In this document: piece after piece, positions 13,201 through 23,355 of the stretch
How the letters are laid out: each line of letters opens with the position of its first letter
How positions within the stretch are numbered: the stretch's first letter is position 1
Assembly (NCBI GenBank): GCA_014549065.1
Contig: JACDOX010000027.1
Location: forward strand, 2,177,691-2,241,690
Length of the DNA stretch: 64,000 nucleotides
Reading direction: 5' to 3'
Source of the DNA: Cardinalis cardinalis
Lineage: Eukaryota > Chordata > Aves > Passeriformes > Cardinalidae
The notes under the pieces: generated by a model
What the model saw: the letters and a program-made list of their open reading frames with translations, nothing else
Databases searched by the model: none
Told to the model about the DNA's origin: nothing
Position numbers and translations under genes: made by a program

Positions 13201-16200
13201 AAATAACACTGTTGCTAATAATACTGCAGAGCTCAGGCAGATGAAACACTTCACTTAGTGTGGTGCTGGCTGCCTGCCCTTATTCCAATGTTAGCAGGGC
13301 AAAAACCTCACCAGCAATGTGCCACTAATTGCCAGATAGAACATCAAGCAAAAAAAATTCTGGAATCCACCAAGACGCTTGGGTCCATAGTAATTGTATC
13401 ATCAATTAATTTGATGTTATAAGAAGGTAGTGGGTTTACAATGTTGCTTCTGCTGAAACCATAATTTTCTTCAAGGTTGATTTATAAAATACAGATTTTA
13501 GGGTCACATTACATCTTAAAGCAAATCAAGAGTATATGTTTGTGTACTTTTACTTTATGTCATATNGTATTAATTTTCAGTCTGAACTATGTGAATCCTA
13601 AGGAGTCTTCCAGGTTCTGGCAGACTGATTTAAACCACTAGCAGTTTGGAAATCTGCATGCACAGTGTTTATATTTTCTGTTAGGGCTATCCTGTGTTTT
13701 TATTACTTTCATGTTTTAGTACAGCAAGACTTGCAGTTTTTTGTGAGAAAGACCAGTGTCTAATACACTGGAGACTGCTGTCCTGTGCACTAGGATAGCT
13801 TTCATTTTGTTCGTGTCATGAGACCCACAGTGGAATAACTTGTAAGAGGATACAGAGCTACCTTTCCACAAGACCTAATAATAGTGTCTTCCATAGAGTC
13901 CCCTCAGCTTCTGCATCATGACATNGGAAAGGTAGCAGAACTTTATTTAGGAGTTGTTTCAGTCAGGCTGATTTTTGTAGTTTTTGTCTTTTTTTGAAAA
14001 AAAAAAACAACTTACTGTATGTTTATCTCCATAACAGTGCCTCATTTTCTACACATATGTCATTAATATTTTACTCTTTGATTGTGAAACCACTGAATTA
14101 GTGCTTATCCAGGTTGGCAGAGGAGTTCACTGCCTGGAGTCAAAAATTTGATTTGGAAGTTAGAGCACAATATCATNTTACTTGACTGAATTGAGAAGAT
14201 CTCAGACCAGGTGGAACAATTACCAGACAGGCCACAAGGGGATGCATGGTGATTCAATATTTTTTGTGGGTTTTGTTTTTATATTTTTCAAGTAAACATT
14301 AAACTTTAATGTGTATGAACAAAGTATGTTCTCGTTAAATGCCACGCTCATTACTTTTACTGGAATGAGCTTGTTTAATGCATAATTGGCAACCCACCCT
14401 GTCTACTTTACTGTATGATAAAGATGGTTTATGGTGTGTAATGGTGTTGCTCTATAGAAAAATTTTAATTACTCTGTATTGTATGTGATTTCCTTTTATG
14501 GGAGATCAGCTCCAAGGCATAAAGCCTACAGAAATTTTTCNGAAGAAAACTAATGTTATGAGACTGTTTATCTTTAAAATAAATTGTGTATCTATCCCAG
14601 GAGCCTTTTTGACTGGAGAAAACATGGCCAGCCAGTGCTGTGTCAAACCTCATTACACAGAACAGGGCTGTAGCTTGTCCAGTAGGTTTTGCAAGTCAAC
14701 TCTTCACCTTGGCAGAGTTTGGTAAGGGCAAGATGAAATCCTTTCTATGGATGTGATAGACTGGGCTCACCTTCTTATGCATTCCTACTGCTTCTGAGCA
14801 AACTCCCAAATTCATTGTGCTGGACTCTTTTGCGTCACAGCAAATACTTCTCATCAAAGGGAAATTTTGTATACCATTTATTTCACTGATTTTTCCCCCC
14901 TTTTCACCAGTGGGAGACGAGCATTCAGGTCATGTGGGTAATGTACCTTCCAGTGACAGAAAATGGTGATGCACAAATCTGGCCCCTGACACAAATGCGG
15001 GTAGTACTAGATGTATGTTCAACAGATACCCAGTAATNACTGCTTTCAGTGCAAGGCACAGCACTGCTGAATATTACCTTTCCTTTCATGTACTTTTGTG
15101 TTACACNGTTAAAAAAAACCCCACAAAACAACTCAATTTGTACAGTTTCAACACAGTGATAATTAAGCATTAACCACATTTGATGTGTCTTACCTTTTTA
15201 AACTAAGCTCTGTGGGAGGAAGTTTCTCCTTTAACAGNCAAAATTTTTTTTGCATCCAGTAAATGTGTTAGAATGCTCAAGTGCTTGTTTTGGAAATGCT
15301 GATATCCAGTTCATTGGTGTTAATAATCAAGTATTGGCAAAAGTTTGGATGTTGCCTTGATTTCCTTACATAGGGGCAGAGCTGAATGTAGTTTCTTCTA
15401 CTGAATCAGTCTTNCTTTTCCTTGCAAAGTTTTCTACAGGCCAGCTTTTGCACTGATAAAAATGGGCAGGTTTCAGTTGATGATGATGTATTCTAAGCAG
15501 CAATAAACCTTGCTGATAGAGTATATCTGTTCTGCTATTACCATTCTAAATTTCCAGGCTGTTTTGCCTGACAGACCAGCCCAGGCAAATAAGAATGCAA
15601 TACCCAAGTATTTTTGTCAAAGGAATGAGGAGTTTGTGTTCAAACACTTAAAATGGGGACAGTAGTTGGTGAAATATTTAGCAGTGGGAGAAATTAAATG
15701 CTGCAGACATTGTGTCTGTGTGTGTTTTCAGATACTGTTGCTTGCCATAGGGAGCTGTGATCAAAACTNCTCTGTGCTCTGTCTCAAAGTAAATGAGCAA
15801 GTGGTCTTGTGGGGCAAAAAGATGTAATGCTCTGGCTTTGTGGGATTTACTGAATTCTTAATAAACTTGAGGAAGAGAGGAGATGTGGGCTTTGCAGTTA
15901 GTTTGTGGTTCTAAATAAGCACGTAAACTTCTCACAAGCTGTAGTTGCTCTAAGCAGGATTTTTGGNATTGAGCATTTCTCTTATTCGGCTGGAAAACAA
16001 AACAAAACTCGGTTGTTAATGAGGCAACATTAGTGCATTCATCTTCGCAGCTCTTTAGAATTAACAAATCAACATGAAGCCCCTTGAAAGTGTAAATTAA
16101 TCTGCAGGACAGAAAAATGGAGCATCGACAGAGATGGTGCATTGCAGCTCTGCCTTTAGGAGACACAGCTTATTTAACCAAGACGTGATGTTACTTTTTT

Positions 16201-19200
16201 TAAGAATCCACAGCCAAACAGCATTAAAACCAGTCTNTCAGCTTATACTGAAGTGATTTTCTTATTATTTTTCCCCACATCGCGGCAGCCTCCCCTGGCA
16301 GTCAGCGGGAGTTCTTGTGCCGATGATGTCATCGCTCAGTCTCCCCGCCGCTACCAGGGGACGCGGCCGGGCTCTCGTCGTTCACTGGCAACTGCCTTTG
16401 CTCGCATTTTCTGCTGAAGACAGGCTGCATTTGCTCATCTGCGGTGCATCTGCTTAGTTTGATTTGCCAGGGTTTTAAATATATTGTGTGTGTATGGACA
16501 TACCTCTGATTAAATAGAGAAAGTGAAGGCTACTGTGACTGACAGGGGAACTGAACAGTTTGTTCACCAGGCATGTAACATGTTTGATTTTGGTACCATG
16601 TTTATAAACATGCTGTATTTTAACTGGGTGATCTCATTGCCTGTGTGGAAGAGAGGTTATAAAGACATGCTGAAGTCTTCATGCTTAGTGAAAAACATGG
16701 CCTCAGTAGCTCAAGGAAAAAAATGCCTTTATAACTGGTAGAATTGTTGAACTAGAGCCATTTGTAAAGGCACGAGAGGGAAGTAGATGTAGAAGGACTA
16801 GACTAAATGGGGCTAAATTNATTTTGAATTAAATGGCATTTTTAAAAAATACATTTTAAACTGAGAAAAAAATCTCTGTGTTGCGCTTGGTTGCTGGAAA
16901 CATCACTAGGTGTGTCTGTGTGTCTGAGTCAAATACACTGACAGTTGGACAGTGTTTGTAATAACAAACTTTGCTGGTAATGGAATATATTTGGTGTGTA
17001 AAAATCCTTGCTACATGAACATGATCAAAAGCAGGGAAGGACACAATTAAGTTTCCCCGAGTAATCTTAGCACGGCCTTGGGCAGGCAACATTAATAGTT
17101 TTTCCCCCAAGGATTGCTTATCTTCTATAATGGTCATGCTGGGGATTTAAGGGGTGGGTTTTAGTGTCAGTGTACTCTGAGTGATTTCATAGTGAGAATG
17201 GAAGAATGGACAAATCTTAAGTGCATGTGCAATGCCCTAAGAACTGTAAGTATGAAGTGCAGTTTCCTTTTCTTGTTCATGACCCAGCTTAGATCTGTGA
17301 GTATATGTCAGACTTGCAGGGGAAATGCATTCCCCATTTCTTCACTGGTATCACCTTCCCCCACTCAAGGAATTTCATACCTGTGCTATTTTGCCTTCAC
17401 ATTCTCACAGATGAATGTAGAGAGCTGTTTTCTTTATAGGTAAAACAAACAAAAATTTGTAAAATAATATATGCCTTTTGCTAAGTATATGGCGGTGTGA
17501 ACCACTACAAATTGAGCTGGCACACTGCAGGTGAAGCAGCAAGAAAAAATCATTGTCAAATTCAGATCAGATTTCACAGGTAAAGAGACTTTGGGGTTTG
17601 GGTTGTTAAGGAGGGTAGAGAGGGAAGAAAGCTTTTTTTAAAATGAGAAGTTAATGTTGGTGCTTGTCTGTCTTTTAGGTACATACATCATGACAACTGC
17701 CCTGGTGCCCCTCCTGGAAAAAGCAGCTGATGCCAGAGTGGTGAGTCTGTGATGCTGTTTAAAAGGGGTTTTTTACTATTTTTACCTTCTGGCTTGTAGC
17801 AGCAGTTCTCTGACTGTGCTAGCAATGCAGGATTACTTACAATGCCGTAAGCATCTCTAAAATCCTCTTGGATTTTGCTAACAACAACCTCCTGCTCTAA
17901 GGCAAAGCTCCTGTGTGCTGCTCTCAACCCTTCATTGGAAATCAGAGTAAAATACTTCATTTGGGAACTTACCTTCTTAGATTCCCTAGGGCAAGTCAGT
18001 TCTTGCAGCAGAGTGCAAAATATGTACAACAGGAGTATAGGCTTAAAAGGACTTTACAGATCTTCGTGTAAAATAAGACAGCAGGTAAATTTTTAAAAAT
18101 GAAATTTCCCAAGTTTTGTATGGCTTCTAATTAGCTTCAGTAAATGCTAAACATACAAACTACAAATAGTGCTATTCTGCTATTTTCTTTCTCCCCATTA
18201 CTTTCCAAAAGGAAGAAGCACAAAATTCCTGAAACAAATCAACATCAATTTGAATGAAAATCCCTTCTTTAAAACCTTATGTATCTTTCATCTCATCTCC
18301 AGGTATGCTCTACTTCTGAGCGTAAGCATAATGCAAAGAGTATGCAGAGGAATCCTGCTCTGTAGGGACTTCCAGCTATGGCCTGAAGACTACATTGCAT
18401 GCATGAATCCATCTGTGGGGAGTTCCTGGTTTTGCTTTTCCTTAGTTTGTTTTTCATTTATTTCATTACAGATCACTGTCTCTTCTGGGGGCATGCTAGT
18501 TCAAAAATTAAATGTATCTGACTTGCAGTCGGAAAGTGGGCCATTTGATGGAACCATGGTGTATGCACAGAACAAGGTACAGCCCACGGGACTGAAAACA
18601 AAGCCCAGCCCTTCTTTGCTAGGCAGCTGATACCATCTGCTTTGCTACAAGACTGTTGGTCACTGTTGCTTTCCCCTTGCATCCAACCCACATGCAGATG
18701 CACAGGCAGTAATCTTCACGACTATGATGGCATGCCCTTAGGAGTGCATACATCTTGCATGGAGGAGAGCATGGCTGGACTTTGATTTGATATGAGAGAA
18801 GTCCCAAGGGGGAACACTGTCTTTAGCTGATGAACCCTGTCTGCCTGCTTAGTTCTTGCCCACAGTCTGCAGCAAATAGACATGGTCAGTGAAAGCAGTG
18901 CAGCTGCTTTAAAAGTGAATTTGTAGCCAGGGTATGGATGGCAATGACTGTAGAAGTCTCTGATGAAATTATCCAATAAATCCAGCCAGGATGAGCAAGG
19001 GTATATTTCTGCTGTACATAAATGCTCTGGTATTTATGGCACATTTGATGTAGTTTATTTCCCTGGGAACTAATTTGGTGGACAGGCTGTTGAATGTGGT
19101 GCTAGCGTGGCTCTTACTGCTCTATCCTAGAGACAGCAAGTTGTCCTGACAGAACAGTGGGCAAAGGCTCACAGAAATATCCATTTCTCTGTGATGCACC

Positions 19201-22200
19201 CCGGCTGGGCAGACACTCCAGGTAACATCTGCTTCACAATCTGACAATAATTTTTTCTTTTCAGGATTAGTTTAAAAACAAAGAGAATTTAAACTTCCTA
19301 GTGTATTTTTCCAACAGGTGCAGTAATTTCTTTTCTCCAAACTGGTGCTTGAAGTAGTTTTATATCCCCTTGGTGGCTCTATTCTGCACATTGTCTGCTA
19401 GCTGTGTATACCTAGAGAATAATAATGGGCAGTGAATGCTTCCTGCCCTGCACAAATGCACAGCAGAGACACAGTTCTTTAAGGTAACCTTTAAGTTACA
19501 TTTGTAGTGGAACTGTTAAACACACAGATGGAGCTTCTGCCTCTGTAAGTACCAATGTGCAGACACTGGGAATTTGTGAGGGCATGTAGGAGAATGCACC
19601 ACTGTGCAAGCCCTCTGCTCTTCTTCTAAACATTTACTGCTGTTGAGAAGCAGTTTGGCCATTCCNCCCTTTGTCTGAGCTGCAGCTGTTCTTCAGTGAC
19701 TGTGTCTGAGCAGGTGGGCCAGCATCAGTCATACACTATGCATGTTGCATTCCCCAATGTTTNCAGCCCCCAGTGCCCAAGCTTGGGATGCAGAATAGCA
19801 GTTACATCTCTAGGTCCTTTATAGGGATGCAGTTTCCAAAATTTGCTTCTGACANCAGAATCATTTACCCTGTCTATGCTTGAAAATAGCCCTTTCCAAT
19901 TAAATGTCCTGGTATTTCTTTTTCTTTAAAATACACTTATTTTTGCACTTCCTTTGCAGATTTCAAACTTAATGAACCATAAAGTTGTCTCACCTNAAAG
20001 TTCAAAGACTCTCCAACCCCCAAAAATAAACACCTACATTGGATGGGCCCACAGTCACCATCTGTTGGACAAAATAAAATGAAACCAGAGTTTAGACAGC
20101 AAGTAAGCAATTTTTAAATACAGTGCTGCAACTGGTTTCCTAAAACTGGTGAGAAAAGAAGAGCTAAAAATCCCATTGCAATACTGCTTTTTGGAATTTC
20201 TGTTTTCCCTGTGTTTGTCATCTCTATGGTTTAGAATGGAATTGGCAGAGAAACCTCTTACAGATCCTGTTGTCAGTCCTGTAATTTGACCCAAATAAGT
20301 GGTGGATCATTTGGTGGCTTAGTGCTATTCTCCCACAAGCCATCCTACTCCCAAATAGGGGAAAGGACTCATTTTCTTCCATAAGCTCCAGAGATGCCTC
20401 TTCTCCTTTCTACACACAAAATGGCAATTTGAAGCTGGTTTGTTTTTTGGTTTTGGTCTGTTTATTTCTTTGGGGTGTTTTTTTGTGTGTGTCTGTGTGT
20501 GTCAAAAAAGCCCTGCATGGCAGGCCAGCATTCCATTGTTATCCTTTCCAGCTGTGAGGTCGTCCATGCCGGATTTCTACGAGAGGATGAAGAACTCTCT
20601 GCGCACGGAGGCCCAGGGAGCTGACACCGTCCTGTGGCTGGCAGTGTCACCTGAAGCAACAAAGCTCCCCAGTGGCTTGTTCTTCCAAGGTAAGGAGCAG
20701 TGTCTCACAGTGCACAGACTGGAGATTCCCAGCCTGCCTGAGCTTAGGATCCCTCTCTGGCCTGGAAGGGGATAAAGGCAGCTTGTGCAAAGGATAAAAG
20801 CATTCCTCAAAGTTGTTTCAAGTCTAAATGATCAAGTGAGCATTGTGTTAAGTTGTTATAGTCCTGCTTTTGTCCTCTAAAGTAGCTGATAGAGACTTCA
20901 AAGTGTTTCTTTAGGGAGGGTGGGGGATTTTTGTAATGAAAATGGCTGCATGTAGGACTGTGCCAAGGGAAGGTGAATCACAGAAGTCAAACAGCATCTT
21001 TTATGATGCTAGGAAATTAGCATCTTTCTCACAGAGCACTGGGAGTTGGCTCTGCTTTGACAGGTGGTTCTTCCTATTGTTCCATGCTGGCTAAAACTGC
21101 CAATTCCCGCTTTCTCTAAAACTGGGCAAAGACTTGAGCACAGTGGCATTTTTGGCACTGTGAGCTTAGGCTCTGCCCTACTTTTCCATTCCCTTTCTTT
21201 TCTCCCAGGCAAATGACAGGCATCTTTGTAGGAGCAGCTGGAAGCAAGGATGCCTCAATGGTGATGCAGGTCAGTCCAGAGAGAGAAAGCTCAGGGTGAT
21301 TTCTTACAGAAGCTTAATGCTTCTGTTGGATGTGGCACTCAAGTCCTGATTCACTGAATTTCTATATAGAGAATGCAGGAAACTCAGACTTTTCTGCATT
21401 TGGGTTGACTTTGTCCCTTCTGTCCCACAGACAGTCACACAGGGTTGGCTGACAGATACTTAAATGGACACTTTTCATGTCAGCATGTGGTGCATGTGGA
21501 AACCCCACATCCCAGCTGGTCGGCCCTCTTTGTAGAACCAGGCTTTGCCTTTCTTTTACTGCANTCGCTTTCTTCTGGTCCTAATGCTTCTGCTTAGTTG
21601 TTTTTTCTGTTTCTTCCATAATTTCACCAGGCTCTTCCCCTTGGCCTTTTTCTACCCCCAGCTTTGGTAAACAGGGAACATGTCCTGCCTCTTTAGTTAA
21701 AGCTACTGACTTTTGAGAGCTNTGGTCCTGGTGTGACTGCTCTTAAAGCTGCAAGAGAAGTTCTATGTCTTGTGCTTATCAAATAATGGTGAAGTCAGTT
21801 ATTTCTTGCTCCNACAGCCTTTTGGAAGCCACAGCTTAGCATGGGCACTCTTCAGACCCTTTCAGTGAAGTGTTTGGGGTGCAGGAGCACTTTGCTACAA
21901 ACCCCACACTTCTGATCCTAGGCAGCCATTTCCCTCCATTTTCTGCATTCTCTTCTTCTGTTCCCTCTGAGAGCAAACCAAAGCTCTTTTTTTTTTTTCC
22001 TGAGAAAATAATAAAGGGAAGTGAGAACATGACTAGTTCTACCAGAATTCTCTGCATCTGCTAAAATATATAAAAAATGCTTAACAGAGGCCTGCTTTCC
22101 AAAGACTAGAAGCATCTTCTCTGTAATGCTGAGCTTGGCTTTCATACCTAGTTCCTAAACTTTAGCACAGGCTACTGGAAGCACAGTGGCTAGGTGGGAA

Positions 22201-23355
22201 GCCGTTCATATTCAGTGATGGAGAAGGGAACATTCCTCTCTCTCTCTCTCCTCAGTTTTTCATGAGCAGAAGTTACGTGGTGTATGCAGTCAGGTAAACC
22301 TTTGCTCTTAAGAGAGCAAATACCTCTGCTCTCCTGGGAAGCCCAGTGGCAGCCTGATAGGTTTTCAGGGAAATCTGCTTCCCAGGGTTGCAGCAGCTTG
22401 TTCTTTTTGTCTCAGCTGGCTGCTGTGGAAGTTGGGCTTGCTNAGTAGATTTAACAGTGCTGCACCAGTGCTCTGACTATTGTTCTGCAGACACCTGACA
22501 GCATTGTCATGAGGCTCCCAGGCTCTAGACACCATGTTTTTGGAGGGGAAGATCCCTTGGAGTGGATGGTGGTAACAGCTGTATTTACAGAGTGAGTGAC
22601 AGGCGTGAGATTTGGAAAACAAAGCAAAGCATCAAACTGAGCAAACTTGGTTGGATACGTGTCGCTTACAGTGACTGAGCAGTAAGCCCAAGCTCCTTTG
22701 CATTTAGAATTTAACCATTGTTTCTAAGGATGAAAGTAAGCATTTTAAGCATTAATTTTTGAAAATAATCCTAACTACAAAGTCCCAGCTGGGGATTAGT
22801 ACAGTACTAGAAAGATTATCCAGGAGGCAAGGAAAAATGTTGTTTCAAGTGCAAGATCATCCTCTGCCTGCAGCAACAAACTCCAGCTATTGCTCTTTGC
22901 CTGTGAGTGCTGCACTAGTGACAGGCATAACCCCACAAGGAAGCCTTCAAGGAAGCCTGCAAATGGGGGCTTGCTGCACAATCCAGGTCATATTGTGCTA
23001 CAGAAAAATCACTCCAGCTCCAAAATACAAATTGAATTGGTTGAATTTTTGGTTTAGAAGATATGTTTAACTAGCATTATTTACAGTTACCTAGAAGGTC
23101 AATTTTCCTGGCTTCAAGACCATGAGGTATGTTTGGGCAGTACAGAGTCTATCAGAAAAACCTCCTTTCTGCTATAAGAGAGTTAAATGTACCAGTAAGG
23201 TTGTTTTTTTCTCTTCTTTTCTTCCAGACAGGCAGCCAGTCTCTACACACTTACCCCTAGCATACACCCACAGTCCACCAGAGGATGAAGAGAAATTAAT
23301 GGAAGTGCTGGAAGANTTCTCCCAGAAGTTTAAATCTGCTTCTCCAGGAATTTAG
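1160..23355 (+). CDS. DHRS12: DHRS12, short-chain dehydrogenase/reductase, 3' eight coding exons (5' part outside window)
   Basis: Eight exons join in frame into a 259-residue C-terminal part of an SDR-superfamily protein that I recognise as DHRS12. Exons are 1160-1242, 7606-7698, 8506-8587, 17679-17740, 18472-18576, 19131-19221, 20552-20689 and 23228-23355 (TAG stop). Visible SDR hallmarks, in fragment numbering, are the NNAG motif (about 60-63), the catalytic Ser in VSSGG (110-111), the YAQNK catalytic Tyr137/Lys141 pair, and HPGWADTP after the active site. The N-terminal TGxxxGxG cofactor motif belongs to about 64 residues encoded upstream of the window. The family performs NAD(P)-dependent oxidoreduction; no substrate is firmly established for DHRS12, so function beyond that is inference. 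The C-terminus ends SASPGI, slightly longer than I recall for the human protein. The catalytic residues are intact and no frameshift is seen. Two codons contain N, both at third positions. Confidence 0.95.
1389..1450. repeat. Two adjacent inverted repeats (double hairpin)
   Basis: An imperfect stem pairs ATTCAAATGATTTGAAGT (from 1389) with its near reverse complement ending at about 1428. It abuts a perfect 9-bp stem, ATCACCTAA (1428-1436) and TTAGGTGAT (1442-1450), with a 5-nt loop CTTCA. No gene or known element was recognised. Confidence 0.7.
1897..2471 (+). mobile_element. Solo LTR, avian ERVL-type
   Basis: The element begins TGGTGCCCTGGTTTTGGCTGG and ends near GGTGAACCCACAGTACA. It matches, block by block, the second LTR at 5693. 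Shared blocks include the CATATGACATC stretch, the degenerate TATA region before AGCTGGGAGGAAG, and TATCTCAGCCCACAAG near the polyadenylation region. No primer-binding site or gag/pol reading frame follows, so it looks like an old solo LTR. Confidence 0.7.
3668..3755 (-). mobile_element. CR1 3'-end fragment
   Basis: About 90 bp reads ATGGTTGGAAGGGACCACAG, then GGTCATCTGGTCCAATC and GAGCAGGGTCATCCTAGAGC. This is the antisense of a CR1 3' terminus. Flanks are unrecognised. Confidence 0.65.
4400..5692 (+). mobile_element. Probable CR1 5' region (5' UTR to endonuclease start)
   Basis: Recognised from memory of avian CR1 5' sequences. The stretch around 4512-4560 (GAGAGTGACTGAGACTTTTC), the block near 5380-5430 (GTCTTTGCCAACAGG, then GAGGAGGCTTTAAA) and the block near 5640-5680 (GGCACGACTAGAGTGCTGG, then GTGGATGCATAC) occur in the CR1 order. 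The last falls in the endonuclease coding region. The reading frame is broken. The LTR at 5693 interrupts it. The left edge is uncertain. Confidence 0.5.
5693..6345 (+). mobile_element. Solo LTR, avian ERVL-type, carrying a 5S rRNA insertion
   Basis: The element starts TGTTGTACTGGTTTTGGC and shares the block order of the LTR at 1897. This includes CACACCATGTGATATCATGC, a TATA-like region before GAAGCTGGGGGAAGG, and TTTATCTCAGCCCACAAG. Its 3' roughly 60 bp relative to the other copy appear to be missing. A 5S rRNA-derived insert (6110-6230) splits it. No ERV coding region is adjacent. Confidence 0.75.
6110..6230 (-). pseudogene. 5S ribosomal RNA retropseudogene, full length
   Basis: Read on the minus strand from 6230, the sequence follows vertebrate 5S rRNA for its whole 121 nt with no net indel. 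It opens GCCTATGAGCATACCACCC, then TCTGATCTCAGAA and GGGCCTGGTTAGTCCTTGG, then GGGAAACTGCCTGG, and ends in a run of T. Several substitutions lie in the internal promoter region, so it is probably not transcribed. Flanks TTAAGTTCTTG and TTGGAGTTTTTTG resemble a decayed target-site duplication. It lies inside an LTR. Confidence 0.87.
6370..7230 (+). mobile_element. CR1 LINE, reverse-transcriptase to 3' end, decayed
   Basis: The element begins in the RT domain: AACTTTGACAAGGCTTTT gives NFDKAF, resembling the DFSKAFD motif. It continues through GTGGTGTCCCCCATGAATC, AGGCCAACCATAGCCCAGGC, and GCCAGCAGGCTGAGGGAAG. It ends with ATGAGGGTGATCAAATGCTGG and GGTCTCTTCCAACCTAG, the CR1 3' terminus. Many stops break the ORF. 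It may be the distal half of the CR1 starting at about 4400. Confidence 0.75.
7606..7698 (+). CDS. DHRS12: DHRS12 in-window coding exon 2 of 8
   Basis: Thirty-one codons lie between a TTTAG acceptor and a GTAAGT donor. They read NIFLHIVDIS, where the Asp is the adenine-ring contact typical of SDRs, then PKEIWKF and EHKLNVL. Position 7695 is N at the third base of a GTN (Val) codon, so the residue is not affected. The exon is in phase 0 at both ends. Confidence 0.94.
7699..8505. other. DHRS12 intron
   Basis: An 0.8-kb intron with no recognisable repeat or gene. It ends in a T-rich tract before the acceptor TTTTGCAG at 8498-8505. Confidence 0.6.
8506..8587 (+). CDS. DHRS12: DHRS12 in-window coding exon 3 of 8
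   Basis: The exon starts after TGCAG with INNAG, the conserved SDR NNAG structural motif, and continues CMVNNRELTEDGLEKNF to ATNTL. It stops one base into a Gly codon before the GTGAGT donor at 8588. The Asn in the NTLG stretch fits the active-site Asn of the SDR catalytic tetrad. Confidence 0.94.
13017..13170. repeat. T/G-rich simple sequence
   Basis: Interrupted runs of GTTT units, for example TGTTTTGTTTGTTTGTTTC near 13018 and GTTTTTGTTTGTTTGTTTAG near 13148, are separated by about 100 bp of ordinary sequence. Confidence 0.75.
16281..16443. promoter_or_regulatory. Intronic CpG-dense segment with CRE-like palindrome
   Basis: I count 14 CpG dinucleotides in 163 bp, whereas the surrounding intron has almost none. 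At 16321-16334 the sequence CGATGATGTCATCG is an inverted repeat (CGATGA/TCATCG). It contains TGATGTCA, one change from the ATF/CREB site TGACGTCA. GC-rich runs GCCGCTACC and GACGCGGCCGGG follow. This may be a minor promoter or enhancer; it is inferred from composition only. Confidence 0.45.
17679..17740 (+). CDS. DHRS12: DHRS12 in-window coding exon 4 of 8
   Basis: A short 62-nt exon follows a 9.1-kb intron. After CTTTTAG it completes the split Gly codon and reads TYIMTTALVPLLEKAADARV, then a GTGAGT donor. It corresponds to the helix and the start of the strand leading to the catalytic Ser. It ends in phase 0. Confidence 0.93.
17741..18471. other. DHRS12 intron
   Basis: A 0.73-kb intron between the 62-nt exon and the catalytic exon. 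No repeat or gene was recognised. Confidence 0.6.
18472..18576 (+). CDS. DHRS12: DHRS12 in-window coding exon 5 of 8, catalytic exon
   Basis: Thirty-five codons lie between a TTACAG acceptor and a GTACAG donor. The exon carries ITVSSGGM with the catalytic Ser, and ends in YAQNK, the YxxxK motif whose Tyr and Lys perform proton transfer in the SDR mechanism. All catalytic residues are present, so this is not a pseudogene. Confidence 0.95.
18577..19130. other. DHRS12 intron
   Basis: A 0.55-kb intron. Nothing recognisable apart from the splice signals. Confidence 0.6.
19131..19221 (+). CDS. DHRS12: DHRS12 in-window coding exon 6 of 8
   Basis: The exon follows TCCTAG, reads RQQVVLTEQWAK and then IHFSVMHPGWADTP, and stops one base into the next codon at a GTAACA donor. 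The HPGW stretch is the Pro-Gly motif after the SDR active site that contacts the nicotinamide end of the cofactor. Confidence 0.94.
19222..20551. other. DHRS12 intron
   Basis: A 1.3-kb intron. A T/G-rich tract with TGTGTG runs (20434-20503) precedes the acceptor region. Nothing else is recognised. Confidence 0.6.
20552..20689 (+). CDS. DHRS12: DHRS12 in-window coding exon 7 of 8
   Basis: The exon follows TTTCCAG. It completes a split Ala codon and reads VRSSMPDFYERMKNSLR, EAQGADTVLWLA and PSGLFFQ, ending one base into an Asp codon at a GTAAGG donor. This is the C-terminal substrate-loop and helix region. It is locally more GC-rich than the flanking introns. Confidence 0.93.
20690..23227. 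other. DHRS12 last intron
   Basis: A 2.5-kb intron with a short CT microsatellite (22236-22251). No transposon or exon was recognised. Confidence 0.6.
22236..22251. repeat. (CT)n microsatellite
   Basis: About eight CT units in a row within the last DHRS12 intron. Confidence 0.85.
23228..23355 (+). CDS. DHRS12: DHRS12 terminal coding exon with stop
   Basis: The exon follows CTTCCAG and reads RQPVSTHLPLAYTHSP, then an acidic EDEEKLMEVLE stretch and QKFKSASPGI, ending in TAG at 23353-23355. Position 23316 is N in a GAN codon, so that residue is Asp or Glu. The 3' UTR begins at 23356. Confidence 0.94.

Larger units (their letters stand above)
8588..17678. other. DHRS12 large intron
   Basis: A 9.1-kb intron, mostly unique AT-rich sequence. 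It holds an unidentified G/A-rich stretch (8920-9410), T/G-rich simple sequence (13017-13170) and a compact CpG-dense segment (16281-16443). No other exon or repeat was recognised. Confidence 0.6.

Noticed and set aside
20440..20775. Open frame around DHRS12 exon 7 extended into intron
   Set aside because: Only 20552-20689 is coding. The flanking sequence reads through the splice sites and is not conserved in the family.
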